A stretch of 64,000 nt of DNA from an uncultured Oscillibacter sp. (GCA_910576865.1 CAJTKE010000014.1:1-64000), one strand, 5' to 3'. Shown: positions 1-8,006, numbered from the stretch's first letter. The notes: a model not told the origin generated them from the letters alone. Numbers and translations are program-made.

Positions 1-94
1 GGTAGAATTGCCCGACTAAAGCCCGACCCGTCCGGCAGTCAGCCGGACAGGGAACGGCAAAATTTTTTACACTTCTTTTACTTCTTTATCTCAC

Positions 95-364
95 ATGAGC
101 AAATTTATCGGCACTCCCACAGAGTTGGCAAAGAAGATCGACCCTGACGGCAGCGAAGGGATCACGCCGAAAAAAGTGGGCAGGCAAATCCTGCAAAGTG
201 TTGACGCGCTAAGGAAGGCGGGTATCATTGTCTCAATACGCCGGAGCAACGGAAAGCGTCTCATAGAGCTTCGCCGTGCCGATAGTGCCGATTTTGCCGG
301 GGCCGGAAAAATCGACCCTATCGACCCTGTCGGTAACGGAGAAGCCCGCTGTGCGGCGCAGTAA
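95..364 (+). CDS. Probable C-terminal fragment of a mobile-element primase/RepA-like ATPase
   Basis: An 89-residue reading frame with no convincing ribosome binding site before its ATG. The frame is open back to a TAA at 17-19, so the ATG may not be a real start. The pattern GTPTELAKKIDP followed by ITPKKVGRQILQ and ALRKAGI resembles the winged-helix tail found at the C-terminus of plasmid and phage primase or RepA-type ATPases. The rest of such a protein would lie left of the window, possibly out of frame. It sits directly before the mobilization genes, as replication remnants often do. The function is inferred from pattern memory only. A free-standing small DNA-binding protein is the alternative. 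Confidence 0.35.
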   Translation: MSKFIGTPTELAKKIDPDGSEGITPKKVGRQILQSVDALRKAGIIVSIRRSNGKRLIELRRADSADFAGAGKIDPIDPVGNGEARCAAQ

Positions 365-547
365 GGGGTACGTGTGCGCTTTCTCCGTGGCTCGGGAGTG
401 TGTGTACGCTGGGAACACGGGGGGCCCCGCTGAGGCGGGAAACCCACCCGTGGGTGGGGCAAGCATCGCACCCGGCTATACACCGGGCGCATTCGCCGGG
501 GCAAAGCCCCGGCACCCCCTGCCCCTGAAGGGGGAGAAAGGAACGAG
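365..547 (+). other. Candidate origin of transfer (oriT), hairpin-rich region before mobC
   Basis: This 183-base gap before mobC carries several inverted repeats. CCCACCC/GGGTGGG lies at 443-458 with a 2-base gap, GCCGGGGC-AAA-GCCCCGGC is perfect at 495-513, and a CCCCCT/AGGGGG pair follows. In MOBP elements the oriT commonly lies just upstream of mobC and the relaxase and contains inverted repeats next to the nick site. The location and structure fit, but I cannot identify the nick site. mobC's ribosome binding site (GGGGGAG/AAAGGA) lies at the right edge. One hairpin could instead be a transcription terminator for the upstream frame. Confidence 0.4.
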
Positions 548-859
548 ATGCGAAAGAAGAAAACAGCCATTGTCACAGCCCGGATGACGCCGGAGGTCAA
601 ACAGCGGCTCCAGGAGCGTGCGCGGGACGCTGGCATGACCCTCACCAGCTACCTAATTATCTGCGGTCTAGGCCAAGAGATTGTTCGAGTGGAGGGCCTC
701 GATGCGGTTCTCTCAGAGCTGAAGGCCCAGGGCCGTAACCTCAACCAGCTCACCACGCTGGCAAATATGGGGCGGCTTACGGTCCTGAGAAGCGATGAAC
801 TGATTGACGGCTACGCCTCCCTCTGCGAACAGGTCAGTCGTCTGACGGAGGTGGGCTGA
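548..859 (+). CDS. mobC: Relaxosome accessory protein MobC
   Basis: A 103-residue basic protein that would bind oriT and help the relaxase open the DNA strands for conjugative mobilization. The N-terminus (KKTAIVTARMTPEVKQRL) is a ribbon-helix-helix-like start. It is followed by the MobC-typical LTSYLI stretch and the conserved GRNLNQLTTLAN segment around residues 60-71. Length is normal for the family. AAAGGAACGAG precedes the ATG. The stop overlaps the relaxase start as TGATG, showing translational coupling. Confidence 0.85.
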   Translation: MRKKKTAIVTARMTPEVKQRLQERARDAGMTLTSYLIICGLGQEIVRVEGLDAVLSELKAQGRNLNQLTTLANMGRLTVLRSDELIDGYASLCEQVSRLTEVG

Positions 860-1857
860 TGGCGACGTTCACGGCGATCAAAAACAAGAAGCAGACGGCG
901 GGAGTACTGGACGGCGTCCTGAAATACGTCCAGCAGGAAAAGAAAACCTGCGTCGGTAGACTCCGGTTCGTTACCGGCCACAACTGCGTTCCGCAGTCTG
1001 CCTACACAGAGATGATGACGACAAAACGGTGCTTCAAGAAAACCGACGGCAGGCAGTTCTACCATTTCGTGCAGTCCTTCGCTGAAACGGATAATCTCAC
1101 TCCGCAGGAGGCCAACGCCATCGGGCTGGAGTTGGCTCAGCGTGAGTTCCCAGGCTTCGAGGTGGTGATAGCGACGCACCTGGACACCAACCACCTCCAC
1201 AACCATCTGGTGGTAAACAGCGTGAGCTGTGAGACTGGTCGGAAGTTACATCAGAGTGCTGACGACCTCCTGAAACACCGTGAGGCCAATGACAAAATCT
1301 GCGCCGCCCATGGCCTGAGCGTTTTGGAGCAGCCGGAGAAGCGCTCAAAGAAAAAGCGGATGAAGCCCGGCCAGTACCAGGCTGGTCTCAGAGAGGACAG
1401 TTGGAAAATGGATTTGATCCACGCCATCAACGAGGCGCTGGAGTACGCGGACAGTCGTGAATCCTTCATCGCCAGCATGGAGCGGGAGGGCTATGAGGTC
1501 ATCTGGACAGACGCCCGGAAGCATATCACCTTCGTCTGTCCTAATGGCAGGAAGTGCCGGGACAGCGGTTTGCACGACGAGACTTTTCTCAAGGAGAATC
1601 TGGAGGCCCTGTTCATTTATCGACAGGCTGTTGGCGTCCGCCCTGGCAGCGTGGAGCCTGACGAGGGTTGGATGGGTGAGTTAACAGAAGGTCTCATTCA
1701 GTTGGGCAGGTCGATAGAACGCCTGAATGATATACCTCCGCTCCCTGCACTGCCCACCTGGACGGACAGCAAGCAGCGCCGCCGAGAGGTGTTGAAGAAG
1801 CTGGCGATGGGGCAGAAGCTGACCTGCGATACACACAGTCAGGGTATGAGTATGTAG
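859..1857 (+). CDS. Relaxase, MOBP/VirD2-like mobilization nuclease
   Basis: A 332-residue relaxase that should nick one strand at oriT and stay covalently bound through a tyrosine near its N-terminus. The metal-binding histidine triad is visible as HLDTNHLHNHLVVN at about residues 113-126, the hallmark of the Relaxase/VirD2 family. The N-terminal LKYVQQEKKT region matches the family's first motif. At 332 residues it is on the short side and lacks any helicase or primase extension, as is typical of mobilizable rather than self-transmissible elements. It overlaps mobC by one base and lies 11 bases before the integrase, forming one mob-int unit. No type IV coupling protein or secretion genes are visible, so transfer would need a helper. 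Confidence 0.85.
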   Translation: MATFTAIKNKKQTAGVLDGVLKYVQQEKKTCVGRLRFVTGHNCVPQSAYTEMMTTKRCFKKTDGRQFYHFVQSFAETDNLTPQEANAIGLELAQREFPGFEVVIATHLDTNHLHNHLVVNSVSCETGRKLHQSADDLLKHREANDKICAAHGLSVLEQPEKRSKKKRMKPGQYQAGLREDSWKMDLIHAINEALEYADSRESFIASMEREGYEVIWTDARKHITFVCPNGRKCRDSGLHDETFLKENLEALFIYRQAVGVRPGSVEPDEGWMGELTEGLIQLGRSIERLNDIPPLPALPTWTDSKQRRREVLKKLAMGQKLTCDTHSQGMSM

Positions 1858-1868
1858 AAAGGATTTTT

Positions 1869-3047
1869 ATGGCGAGCATCAAGAAACTGGACACACGAAA
1901 ATTCAAAATCACCGTCAGCAACGGCTACCGCCCTGACGGTCGAAAAATCAGTAGAGCCAAAACGGTCACGGTACCTCTGAGTGTGGGCGGTCGAGGCATC
2001 CCGCAGTATGTCGCTCACGAGGCGGAGGAATTTGAGAAGCTGGTCAAGAGCGGGTACTGTGAGGATGGGGAGATGACCTTCCGAGAATACGCTACCCGCT
2101 GGCTGGAGCGGCAGACGAAATACGCTCCCAGCACCCTCGGCTTCTACCGTCGGTCGCTGGAGACAGTCTACCCGATGATCGGCGGAATCAAGCTCAATCG
2201 TCTGCGTCCTATTACTCTGGAGAATCTGTTGGTGGAGTTACGAAAGCGGACCTATCACGGCAAGCCCATTCAAGAGGCAACTGTCCAAAAATACTTGACA
2301 GTTGTCTCGGCAGTACTGAGCGATGCCAAGCGTAATGAGATTATCGAAAAGAATCCCGCCCGGATGATCGACCTGCCGGATACGGCCCGCCGGGTGCAGA
2401 TGATTCCCACGGACGTAGAGGCCCACCGCTTCCTGGACGTCCTCGCTAACGAGGAGGACCCTTACAAAACTTTTTATGCCCTGGCGATTTACACCGGCTG
2501 CCGTCGGGGAGAGCTGTGCGCTCTGAAATGGGACGACCTCATCATGAACGGTGACGAGTGTATCCTGACGGTCAGCCGCTCCCGTAGTTCAGTTCCTGGG
2601 AGAGGCGTGGTGGAGGGGACGACCAAGAATGGCCAAGCGCGGACAATTTATATCAGCGAGGAGATGACCACCGTCCTTCGTTGCTATTGCTACTACAAAA
2701 TGTACGAGGCTCAAGAGGGTGGCTTTGAAATGAGCGAGTATGTGTTCACGAATGAGCGCGGTGAGCTGATGCACCCCGATACGTTCAGCAGACACCTTCG
2801 CCGTCTCTACGACGAGAATGAGTTCCCGAGAGAGTTTCACCTCCACACCCTCCGCCATTATTTCGTGTCTACCATGCTCCACAATGGAGTAGACAAGCAG
2901 ACGGTGGCGGAGCTGGCCGGCCATGGCGACACCGGATTCCTGGAGCGGACCTACTGCCATCCGCAGCTGCAGCTCAAGCGTAAAGCGGCGGAGCGGTACA
3001 CGCAGACGATGTTCGATTTCAGCGACAGAGATTATGAGAGCGCCTGA
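1869..3047 (+). CDS. Tyrosine site-specific recombinase (integrase)
   Basis: A 392-residue phage/ICE-type integrase that should catalyse insertion and excision of the surrounding element. It has an N-terminal SAM-like core-binding region (FREYATRWLERQTKYAPSTL) at about 75-95. The catalytic domain shows the first arginine in TGCRRGELCALKW, HTLRH (H-x-x-R) at about residue 335, the following histidine in LAGHG, and the nucleophile tyrosine in ERTYCH. All key residues appear present, so it should be active. AGAAAGGA lies before the ATG. It follows the relaxase immediately. The attachment site cannot be placed with confidence from this window. Confidence 0.88.
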   Translation: MASIKKLDTRKFKITVSNGYRPDGRKISRAKTVTVPLSVGGRGIPQYVAHEAEEFEKLVKSGYCEDGEMTFREYATRWLERQTKYAPSTLGFYRRSLETVYPMIGGIKLNRLRPITLENLLVELRKRTYHGKPIQEATVQKYLTVVSAVLSDAKRNEIIEKNPARMIDLPDTARRVQMIPTDVEAHRFLDVLANEEDPYKTFYALAIYTGCRRGELCALKWDDLIMNGDECILTVSRSRSSVPGRGVVEGTTKNGQARTIYISEEMTTVLRCYCYYKMYEAQEGGFEMSEYVFTNERGELMHPDTFSRHLRRLYDENEFPREFHLHTLRHYFVSTMLHNGVDKQTVAELAGHGDTGFLERTYCHPQLQLKRKAAERYTQTMFDFSDRDYESA

Positions 3048-3173
3048 TTGGTGGTTTTGTAGAATCTTCTTCCTGCGTTCAAAAAACAGTAGTTATTCAA
3101 CGAAGGATAGAGTATGTTTGTGCTTGCCAAAATAAACCTCAGCCGGACTGAGGTCAGAAGGGAAGATGCGGAA

Positions 3174-4079
3174 ATGGCAAGTATTCGAAAGCGGGGCAAC
3201 AGTTATTTGCTGGTGGTCTCCATGGGCTACGATCACAACGGCAAGCGCCGGGCCGCTCAGTAGAAAACGGTGAGGCCGCCGGAAGGACTCACGCCAAAGC
3301 AGAGGGAGAAGTGGCTCAATGAGCAAGCGGTCCTCTTTGAACGGGAGTGCAAGGACACACCGCTGACGGTGGACAGGAGCACCACGCTAGCGCAGTACGT
3401 TCAACTCTGGCTCCGGGATATCGCCCCGGATAAGCTGGCGAAATCCACGCTGGCCCGTGACAAGCAGGATATCGACCGCTTCCTGCCGTACCTGGGCGGG
3501 TACAAATTGACGGACCTTCGTCCAGAGCATTTCCGCAAACTCTATGCCGAGCTGCGGAAGCAGACAAGTCAGAATACCGGAATGCCGCTCTCCGAGTACA
3601 CGGTTGAGGGAGTCCACGCCTGCCTGTGTGGAATCCTCTCCGATGCGATGGAGGGCGGCTTTCTTAATCATAATCCGGCGTGGAGGACCTACAAGTACTC
3701 CGGTAAGAGGAAGGAAAAACTCATTGCCGATGAAGAGACAATGCAGAAAATTATCACGGCTCTGGAAAATGAGAGTCTCAAGTACGAGACATATTTCAAA
3801 CTCATCATCGCCACTGGGATGCGGCGGGGAGAATGCTGCGGCTTGAAGTGGTCCGACATTGATTACGAGCGCAAGAGCATCCATATCCAGCGGAACGTGG
3901 TAAAAATTACGGGCGAGGATATCATCGTCAAGGACACGAAAACGGCGGCAGGGGATAGGTATGTGTACTTCTCTCCTGAAATGGAAAGTCTGCTGAAGGA
4001 GTATTATCGTGAGTGTGTCTGGCAGGCCGACGCTTATGAGAATCGAAAGCTGACCGAAGACGACTTCGTGTTCCGCAAA
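3174..4079 (+). pseudogene. Second tyrosine integrase, 5' part (amber codon, then IS-interrupted)
   Basis: Reading from the ATG at 3174 gives MASIRKRGNSYLLVVSMGY, the usual start of Clostridia ICE integrases. An in-frame TAG at 3261-3263 then breaks the frame before it continues as KTVRPPEGLTPKQREKW. The SAM-like domain and the first catalytic arginine (ATGMRRGECCGLKW) follow. The gene stops matching at DDFVFRK near 4079, where the IS110 element begins. The missing C-terminal half, with H-x-x-R and the tyrosine, resumes at 6527. The gene therefore has at least two lesions and is a relic of an older integration event beside the intact integrase. A restart at the GTG at 3270 would skip the amber codon but still lack the catalytic half. 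Confidence 0.85.
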
Positions 4080-4243
4080 CCTGCAAATAAATGTCAAGCC
4101 CCAAAAGGCATTTTTCTGAAAAAATTTTTACAAAATTAAGAATCAAAAAGTAGACACGAAAACCAGGCCAACAGGGACAGCTCCCGTTGGCCAAGTTCCA
4201 TGTAATGTAATTGAATCATAAGAAAAGCAATTTGCCGTCAGGG

Positions 4244-4925
4244 TTACGCGGCGGTCTGGCGCTCTGCTTCCAACGCAAGCAGATATTCCTTGACCCTGGC
4301 GTAATAGATTCGGAGAAACTTCGCCGCTCCGGCCACCGTGTACACATAGAAATGCTTTCCCTCCGCCCGTTTCTTGTCCATGAAAAGGTAGACAGGGTTG
4401 TCCGCCGAACCACGCTGCAGGACGACGCTCATGACCTTGAACAGCGTCCTGCGCAAATGCGGGGAGCCTCGTTTGGACACATGCCTGGATTTGGCCTCAA
4501 AGCTGCCGGATTGGAACGGAGGCGCGTCTACGCCCGCGAAGGCCACCAGGGCGTTCTTGCTCGTGAAACGGCGCACATCGCCGATCTCGGCCATCAGTTT
4601 CGGGCCGGTGATGTCGCCTGCGCCCTGCATCGCCATGACAACCTCGTATTCCGGCAGCAGAGCTGCCAGACGCTTCATTTCCGCCCGAAGCACCGCCATG
4701 GATTCGTAGACCGCGTTCAAGCAATCTACCGCCTGGACAATCAGCGTCTTCGTGCTTTCGTTCTGAGGAAATGTAGCGACCGCGTTTTGGGCGGTACTGT
4801 AAATCTTCTCTGCTTCTGTCTCACTGAATCGATAGCTCTCTTTTTTACACCATTTCTGGTAAATATTCAGAAAGGCGGCCCAAGAGAGCTTTTTTACACA
4901 GTTCTTGTGAGATGTATTGTGTAAA
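4244..4925 (-). pseudogene. IS110 transposase, C-terminal half
   Basis: The reverse strand encodes the Transposase_20 (IS116/IS110/IS902) domain. A lead-in WAAFLNIYQKWCKK comes first, then the family signature of GDITGPKLMAEIGDVRRF and ALVAFAGVDAPPFQSG, ending LLALEAERQTAA. This half carries the catalytic serine region of the family. It lacks its own start and is separated from the N-terminal half by the 705-base insertion. Joining LHNTSHKNC here to the FWQENIC end of the other half restores a normal-looking transposase, so the inner insertion seems not to have deleted sequence. The split gene should be inactive. Confidence 0.8.
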
Positions 4926-5630
4926 GGGTGGTTTCACCATCCAAATACACATTGGCTGACGGTTCATTTGTGGCAAAATGACACAGGCTGAAAAGGCGGT
5001 GATCGACCAGCAGAAGGGAACCGAAGCGGGAGTGTCTGGGAATGACCTGGGCGCTCCTTCTTCTTTATAGGCCCCCCTCCTAAGAGCGCACTTACTCACC
5101 ACCTGCCAAGGGCCGATGGTAGTACTGCCTGACGGCAGCCGTGCGCCCTCCGGGGGCGGCTTCGCCGGGGTGTCCTTCCCTGCCGGTATATAATCAGCAG
5201 ACGCCAACGGTGGCTTGTGCATCGGACGCAGCCGCGCCGATCACCGGGGGCTTGGGGGCCTTCAGCCACCAACAAGCTGCGCCGGGTATATACCGGTGCC
5301 TTGCTTGCCAGTACTATCAACGCCTATAAATGAGGGTTGAATGTCATTCGCATTAGTGGTATACTTGGCTCGTGTTAATTCGATAAATCGAAATTTCGGG
5401 GAGGATACATATACATGGATGAACAAAAAAGAGAAACTGTCGAAAAAACAGTAAGGACAGGTATCACATTTGGCAGCGCTTTGGCAATGGTAATTAGTTA
5501 TTCTACTTGGCACTCTGTTGGGTGGGCCATTTTTCACGGACTGTTGAGTTGGGTATATGTGATATACTTTATTTTGAGATACTAATCCTAGTTTAACGGG
5601 GGGGATTTCATTTTTATGGTGAAATCCCCC
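4926..5630 (+). mobile_element. Small non-autonomous element with terminal inverted repeats, inserted in the IS110 transposase
   Basis: A 705-base insertion bounded by GGGTGGTTTCACCAT at 4926-4940 and, inverted, GGGGGATTTCACCAT at 5616-5630 (13 of 15 identical). It interrupts the IS110 transposase with both halves otherwise joinable. It encodes no transposase. Contents: a 30-codon frame at 4978-5070 beginning MTQAEKAVIDQQKG, which may be a truncated leftover; a GC-rich stretch 5071-5340 in which I see no gene; and the 56-codon membrane-protein gene at 5415-5585. The right repeat doubles as one arm of a hairpin (5600-5630) that probably terminates that gene. I could not identify a clear target duplication. 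It may be a MITE-like derivative or the remains of a larger IS. Confidence 0.5.
5415..5585 (+). CDS. Small AT-rich membrane protein (56 aa) carried on the inner element
   Basis: ATG at 5415 is preceded by GGGGAGGATA, a strong ribosome binding site, and the frame ends at TAA 5583-5585. The product begins MDEQKRETVEKTVRTG, a charged head. A hydrophobic stretch (FGSALAMVISYSTWHSVGW) and a second hydrophobic segment ending VYVIYFILRY follow, giving two probable membrane helices. Its base composition is far more AT-rich than the host genes, so it is foreign cargo. A hairpin at 5600-5630 follows. I do not recognise a characterised family. Possible roles include a toxin-like peptide or a small membrane modulator, but nothing in the sequence decides this. 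Confidence 0.6.
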   Translation: MDEQKRETVEKTVRTGITFGSALAMVISYSTWHSVGWAIFHGLLSWVYVIYFILRY

Positions 5631-6224
5631 TTGACAAATGTTCTCTTGCCAGAAGCGTTTGGAAAGATCTACCCATTTGTAGTGGCCTCGTTTGGTGCAA
5701 TAGTTGGCGGGTAGAATTTCGTTGATTTCCGGAAAGGTCTGGTCCAGCAGCGAGATCAGGCCATTGCGCAGTTCAACGCTGGCCTTTTGTGTCCGCTCGT
5801 ACAGCCTGCACTGCATTTTCAGCATCTGACGGGTTTCATCTTCATCGGAAAAATCCCGCAGTTCTGTCCAGAAGGTCAGCCCATAGTTGGCGATCTTGAG
5901 GGCGTCTGCCTTATCTGTCTTTACCTTGCGGAGGGAATTGTCGCTGAAATTATGGATGAGAATGGCATTGACGACACTGACGAAGAATCCCGCCTCTTTG
6001 AGCGCGTGAGCGATGGGACGCCAGTACATTCCTGTATGCTCCATGATGATCCGAATATTGCCTTCGAGCCCGCTCAGACGCTCCGCCAGTCCGGCCAGTT
6101 CCTCGGCGGTGTGGTTGACTTGGACAGGCGGCAGGATGATCCGCCCGCCGGGCCTGCGGACGGCGACCATACTTTTTCCCTTGGATACATCGATGCCAAC
6201 GGCGGTAATGAGTCCTTGTTCCAT
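5631..6224 (-). pseudogene. IS110 transposase, N-terminal half
   Basis: Reading from the ATG at 6224, the reverse strand gives the DEDD (RuvC-like) domain of IS110 transposases. This comprises VGIDVSKGKSMVAV (first aspartate), MEHTGMYWRPIAHAL, VVNAILIHNFS, and KTDKADALKIA (the later acidic residues). The frame runs to GHYKWVDLSKRFWQENIC at the insertion point near 5631. It then reads into the inner element, which supplies a nonsense tail. Alone it has the nuclease-like domain but not the Transposase_20 half with the catalytic serine. CGCTATGG around the start has only a weak upstream ribosome binding site. Confidence 0.8.
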
Positions 6225-6526
6225 AGCGTTTCCCCCAGATTGTAATTTGAAATCGGCGCCTGCCCCAGTTCATTACCTATTCATCTTGCGTTGTTACCCG
6301 AGTGTACGGCTCAGCCGTTGTCTCAACCTGCACAATCGAACGCCGCAATGAGAGGGCCGGCTGACAGTTTGCGGCGACGAGCGTGGCAGCTCAAGCATAG
6401 CGTCGTCAGACCGATTACCCTCTCATTGTAGCTTCGGCATGAGCTGCTCTTCAAGAGCAGATACCCATTCCGGGCCAAATATCTCTTAGCTGATGATCTA
6501 CACAATATTTGGCCCATCCTTATTGT
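6225..6526 (-). ncRNA. Candidate bridge (seek) RNA region of the IS110 element
   Basis: This 300-base stretch lies upstream of the IS110 transposase, inside the element, and encodes no protein. In IS110-group elements the 5' non-coding end is transcribed into a structured RNA whose loops pair with the target and with the element ends. Hairpin-forming segments are visible, for example GAGCTGCTCTTCAAGAGCAG near 6441-6460. On the reverse strand the region contains CGCAAG (complement at 6285-6290), the same six bases found at the target junction (cgcaag at 6527-6532). A six-base match is weak evidence. RNA boundaries cannot be set by eye. Confidence 0.35.
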
Positions 6527-6802
6527 CGCAAGCATGACAGCCAGGAGCCGATGACGCCCAGCACCTTCACGTGGAGGTTCAAGCTGATTCTCAAGAAGAA
6601 TGGTCTGCCGGAGAAGCTGAACGTGCATTCGCTCCGCCACAGCAATGCCAGCCTTCTAATCGCAAACGGCGCGGACGTGGCGACGGTGGCTGGACTCTTG
6701 GGCCACTCTCAACCGTCCACGACGCTGGATATCTACACCCATGCCTTCGACAAAAATAAGAAGGCCGCCAGTGAAGCTCTCCAGCGGGGACTGGATATCT
6801 GA
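6527..6802 (+). pseudogene. Second tyrosine integrase, 3' part
   Basis: Resumes the interrupted integrase in the frame RKHDSQEPMTPSTFTWRFK and carries the missing catalytic residues. These are HSLRHSNASLL (H-x-x-R), GLLGHSQPSTTLDIYTH with the conserved histidine, and the nucleophilic tyrosine in DIYTHAF. It ends normally with a C-terminal helix and TGA at 6800-6802. It cannot be made as a complete enzyme because the IS110 element separates it from the N-terminal part. Joined to 3174-4079 it would make an integrase of ordinary length. Confidence 0.85.
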
Positions 6803-6816
6803 AAGGGGGGAGAATC

Positions 6817-7125
6817 GTGTACGATTATATGCAGGCGTTACAAGCCCGCTTTTCGCCGGAGGCCCCCTGCGCTGAACGACAGGCGGAGGTGGTCCGGCTG
6901 CACCGGAAGCTGGAAAAAAGACTGGACCGCAAACGGCGGCGAGAGTTGCTGGAGCTGGTAGACGCGGAAGCGAGACTGCAAGATGACCTGTCCCTGGCAA
7001 GCTTTATTGCCGGATTTCGTCTGGCCTGTGGGATAGCCCACGAGTTGGGATTAGAGCCGCCCTACTCCTTCCGTCGGGAGGAGGAAGAGTGGATTGGCAG
7101 GGGAGAGGGGAGATGGAGTCTTTGA
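6817..7125 (+). CDS. Small helical protein, DUF6809-like
   Basis: A 102-residue protein, predicted all-helical and highly charged. MYDYMQALQARFSPEA is followed by a basic coiled segment (residues about 20-50) and SLASFIAGFRLACGIAHEL at about 67-85. That last stretch matches the F-x-x-GF-R-L-G motif I associate with the DUF6809 family of Clostridia mobile elements; this is from memory. GTG at 6817 follows GGGGGGAGAATC, a good ribosome binding site. It sits 14 bases after the integrase relic, so it is probably cargo of the older element. The function is unknown. Confidence 0.55.
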   Translation: MYDYMQALQARFSPEAPCAERQAEVVRLHRKLEKRLDRKRRRELLELVDAEARLQDDLSLASFIAGFRLACGIAHELGLEPPYSFRREEEEWIGRGEGRWSL

Positions 7126-7134
7126 AAGAGCAGA

Positions 7135-7159
7135 CGGCATGGAGCAACGCTCCATGCCG
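7135..7159. terminator. Bidirectional hairpin between mobile DNA and rubrerythrin
   Basis: Perfect 11-base stem CGGCATGGAGC/GCTCCATGCCG with a 3-base loop, between the convergent ends of the DUF6809-like gene and rubrerythrin. T-containing tracts follow on both strands. Confidence 0.7.
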
Positions 7160-7174
7160 CTGTCGTTTATGTAC

Positions 7175-7711
7175 TCAATAATTTTCCGCATGGACCTCAA
7201 AGTAAGCCTGAGGATGGGCGCAGACGGGGCAGATCTCCGGGGCGGAAGTTCCCACCACGATATGCCCGCAGTTCCGGCACTCCCAGACCTTGACCTCGCT
7301 CTTTTTAAAGACCTCCTGGGCCTCCACGTTGCGGAGCAGGGCACGATACCGCTCCTCGTGGTGCTTTTCAATCTCCGCCACCGCCCGGAATTTCGCGGCC
7401 AGCTCCGGGAAGCCCTCCTTCTCGGCGGTCTCGGCGAACCCGGCGTACATGTCGGTCCACTCGTAGTTCTCGCCGTCGGCGGCGGCGCCCAGGTTCTCGG
7501 CGGTGGAGCCGAGGCCCTCCAGCTCCTTGAACCACATCTTGGCGTGCTCTTTTTCATTGTCGGCGGTCTTGAGGAACAGGGCGGCAATCTGCTCGAAGCC
7601 CTCTTTCTTGGCCTTGGAGGCGAAATAGGTGTACTTGTTCCGGGCCTGAGACTCCCCGGCGAAGGCGGCCTCCAGGTTTTTCTCGGTCTGTGTTCCGGCG
7701 TATTTGGACAT
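7175..7711 (-). CDS. rbr: Rubrerythrin
   Basis: A non-haem di-iron peroxidase that reduces hydrogen peroxide in the cytoplasm of anaerobes. The ferritin-like four-helix domain has the iron-ligand motifs ESQARNKY and DNEKEH in the first pair, and ETAEKEGF and AEIEKHHEERY in the second. The C-terminal rubredoxin-like domain has ECRNCGHIV and CPVCAHPQ as its Cys-x-x-Cys pairs. The start was set at the ATG at 7711 (MSKYAGTQTEKNLEAAF) because AAAGGAGGA lies just upstream, rather than nine codons earlier. The gene is monocistronic, with a hairpin downstream and the tRNA terminator upstream. It is probably the first host gene beyond the mobile element. Confidence 0.95.
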   Translation of the reverse strand: MSKYAGTQTEKNLEAAFAGESQARNKYTYFASKAKKEGFEQIAALFLKTADNEKEHAKMWFKELEGLGSTAENLGAAADGENYEWTDMYAGFAETAEKEGFPELAAKFRAVAEIEKHHEERYRALLRNVEAQEVFKKSEVKVWECRNCGHIVVGTSAPEICPVCAHPQAYFEVHAENY

Positions 7712-7760
7712 AGAAAATTCCTCCTTTTCAATTTGCAAAATGGGCAGGAAAAGTTACAAA

Positions 7761-7791
7761 AAAGCTCTAAAAACGGCGTTTTTAGAGCTTT
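7761..7791 (-). terminator. Rho-independent terminator of tRNA-Arg
   Basis: A near-perfect hairpin with 14-base arms (AAAGCTCTAAAAAC/GTTTTTAGAGCTTT) and loop GGC. On the reverse strand it is followed by TTTTTTGT, directly after the tRNA 3' end. Confidence 0.85.
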
Positions 7792-7868
7792 TGGTACGCC
7801 CGACTGGATTCGAACCAGCGGCCTTCAGAGTCGGAGTCTGACGCGCTATCCAACTGCGCCACGGGCGC
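7792..7868 (-). tRNA. tRNA-Arg, anticodon CCG
   Basis: The reverse strand folds as a complete cloverleaf: acceptor GCGCCCG pairing with CGGGCGT, D arm with AGTTGGATA, anticodon stem TCAGA/TCTGA with loop CTCCGAC giving anticodon CCG, and T arm GCTGG-TTCGAAT-CCAGT. Discriminator A and a genomically encoded CCA follow at 7792-7794. It reads CGG arginine codons, which are very frequent in the neighbouring GC-rich genes. A terminator follows immediately. Confidence 0.95.
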
Positions 7869-8006
7869 ATACCATCAAACAATATGAACTTCGCCCACAA
7901 GGGGGGGCTCGGACGCAGGAAGAGGTTTTCCCTCACGTCCTTGGGTAGTATAACAGAATTTTCCCGGCCTGTAAAGCGTTTTATCAAAAAAATTTTCAAG
8001 AAAAGA

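Larger units (their letters stand above)
4080..6526 (-). mobile_element. IS110-family insertion sequence, itself interrupted
   Basis: Comparison of the two integrase halves places the insertion inside the codons for Phe-Arg-Lys. CGCAA is present at both junctions (4075-4079 and 6527-6531), so the exact edge is ambiguous by a few bases. The element holds an IS110 transposase on the minus strand, split by a second insertion at 4926-5630, and about 300 bases of 5' non-coding DNA at 6225-6526. Removing the inner insertion leaves about 1.74 kb, a little long for the family, with long non-coding flanks. A stem GGCCAAC/GTTGGCC at 4166-4192 lies downstream of the transposase and may be its terminator. 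No conventional terminal inverted repeats are obvious, as expected for IS110. Confidence 0.75.

Noticed and set aside
4211..4924. Plus-strand 237-codon frame across the IS110 region
   Set aside because: The reverse strand carries the Transposase_20 motifs; the plus frame has no family features.
4926..5630. Group II intron in the IS110 transposase
   Set aside because: No reverse transcriptase, no domain V-like hairpin, and the ends form terminal inverted repeats instead.
7792..7868. tRNA-Arg as integration site of the mobile element
   Set aside because: Its 3' end faces the integrases, but the host-like rubrerythrin gene lies between, and I found no duplicate of the tRNA 3' end at the element side.
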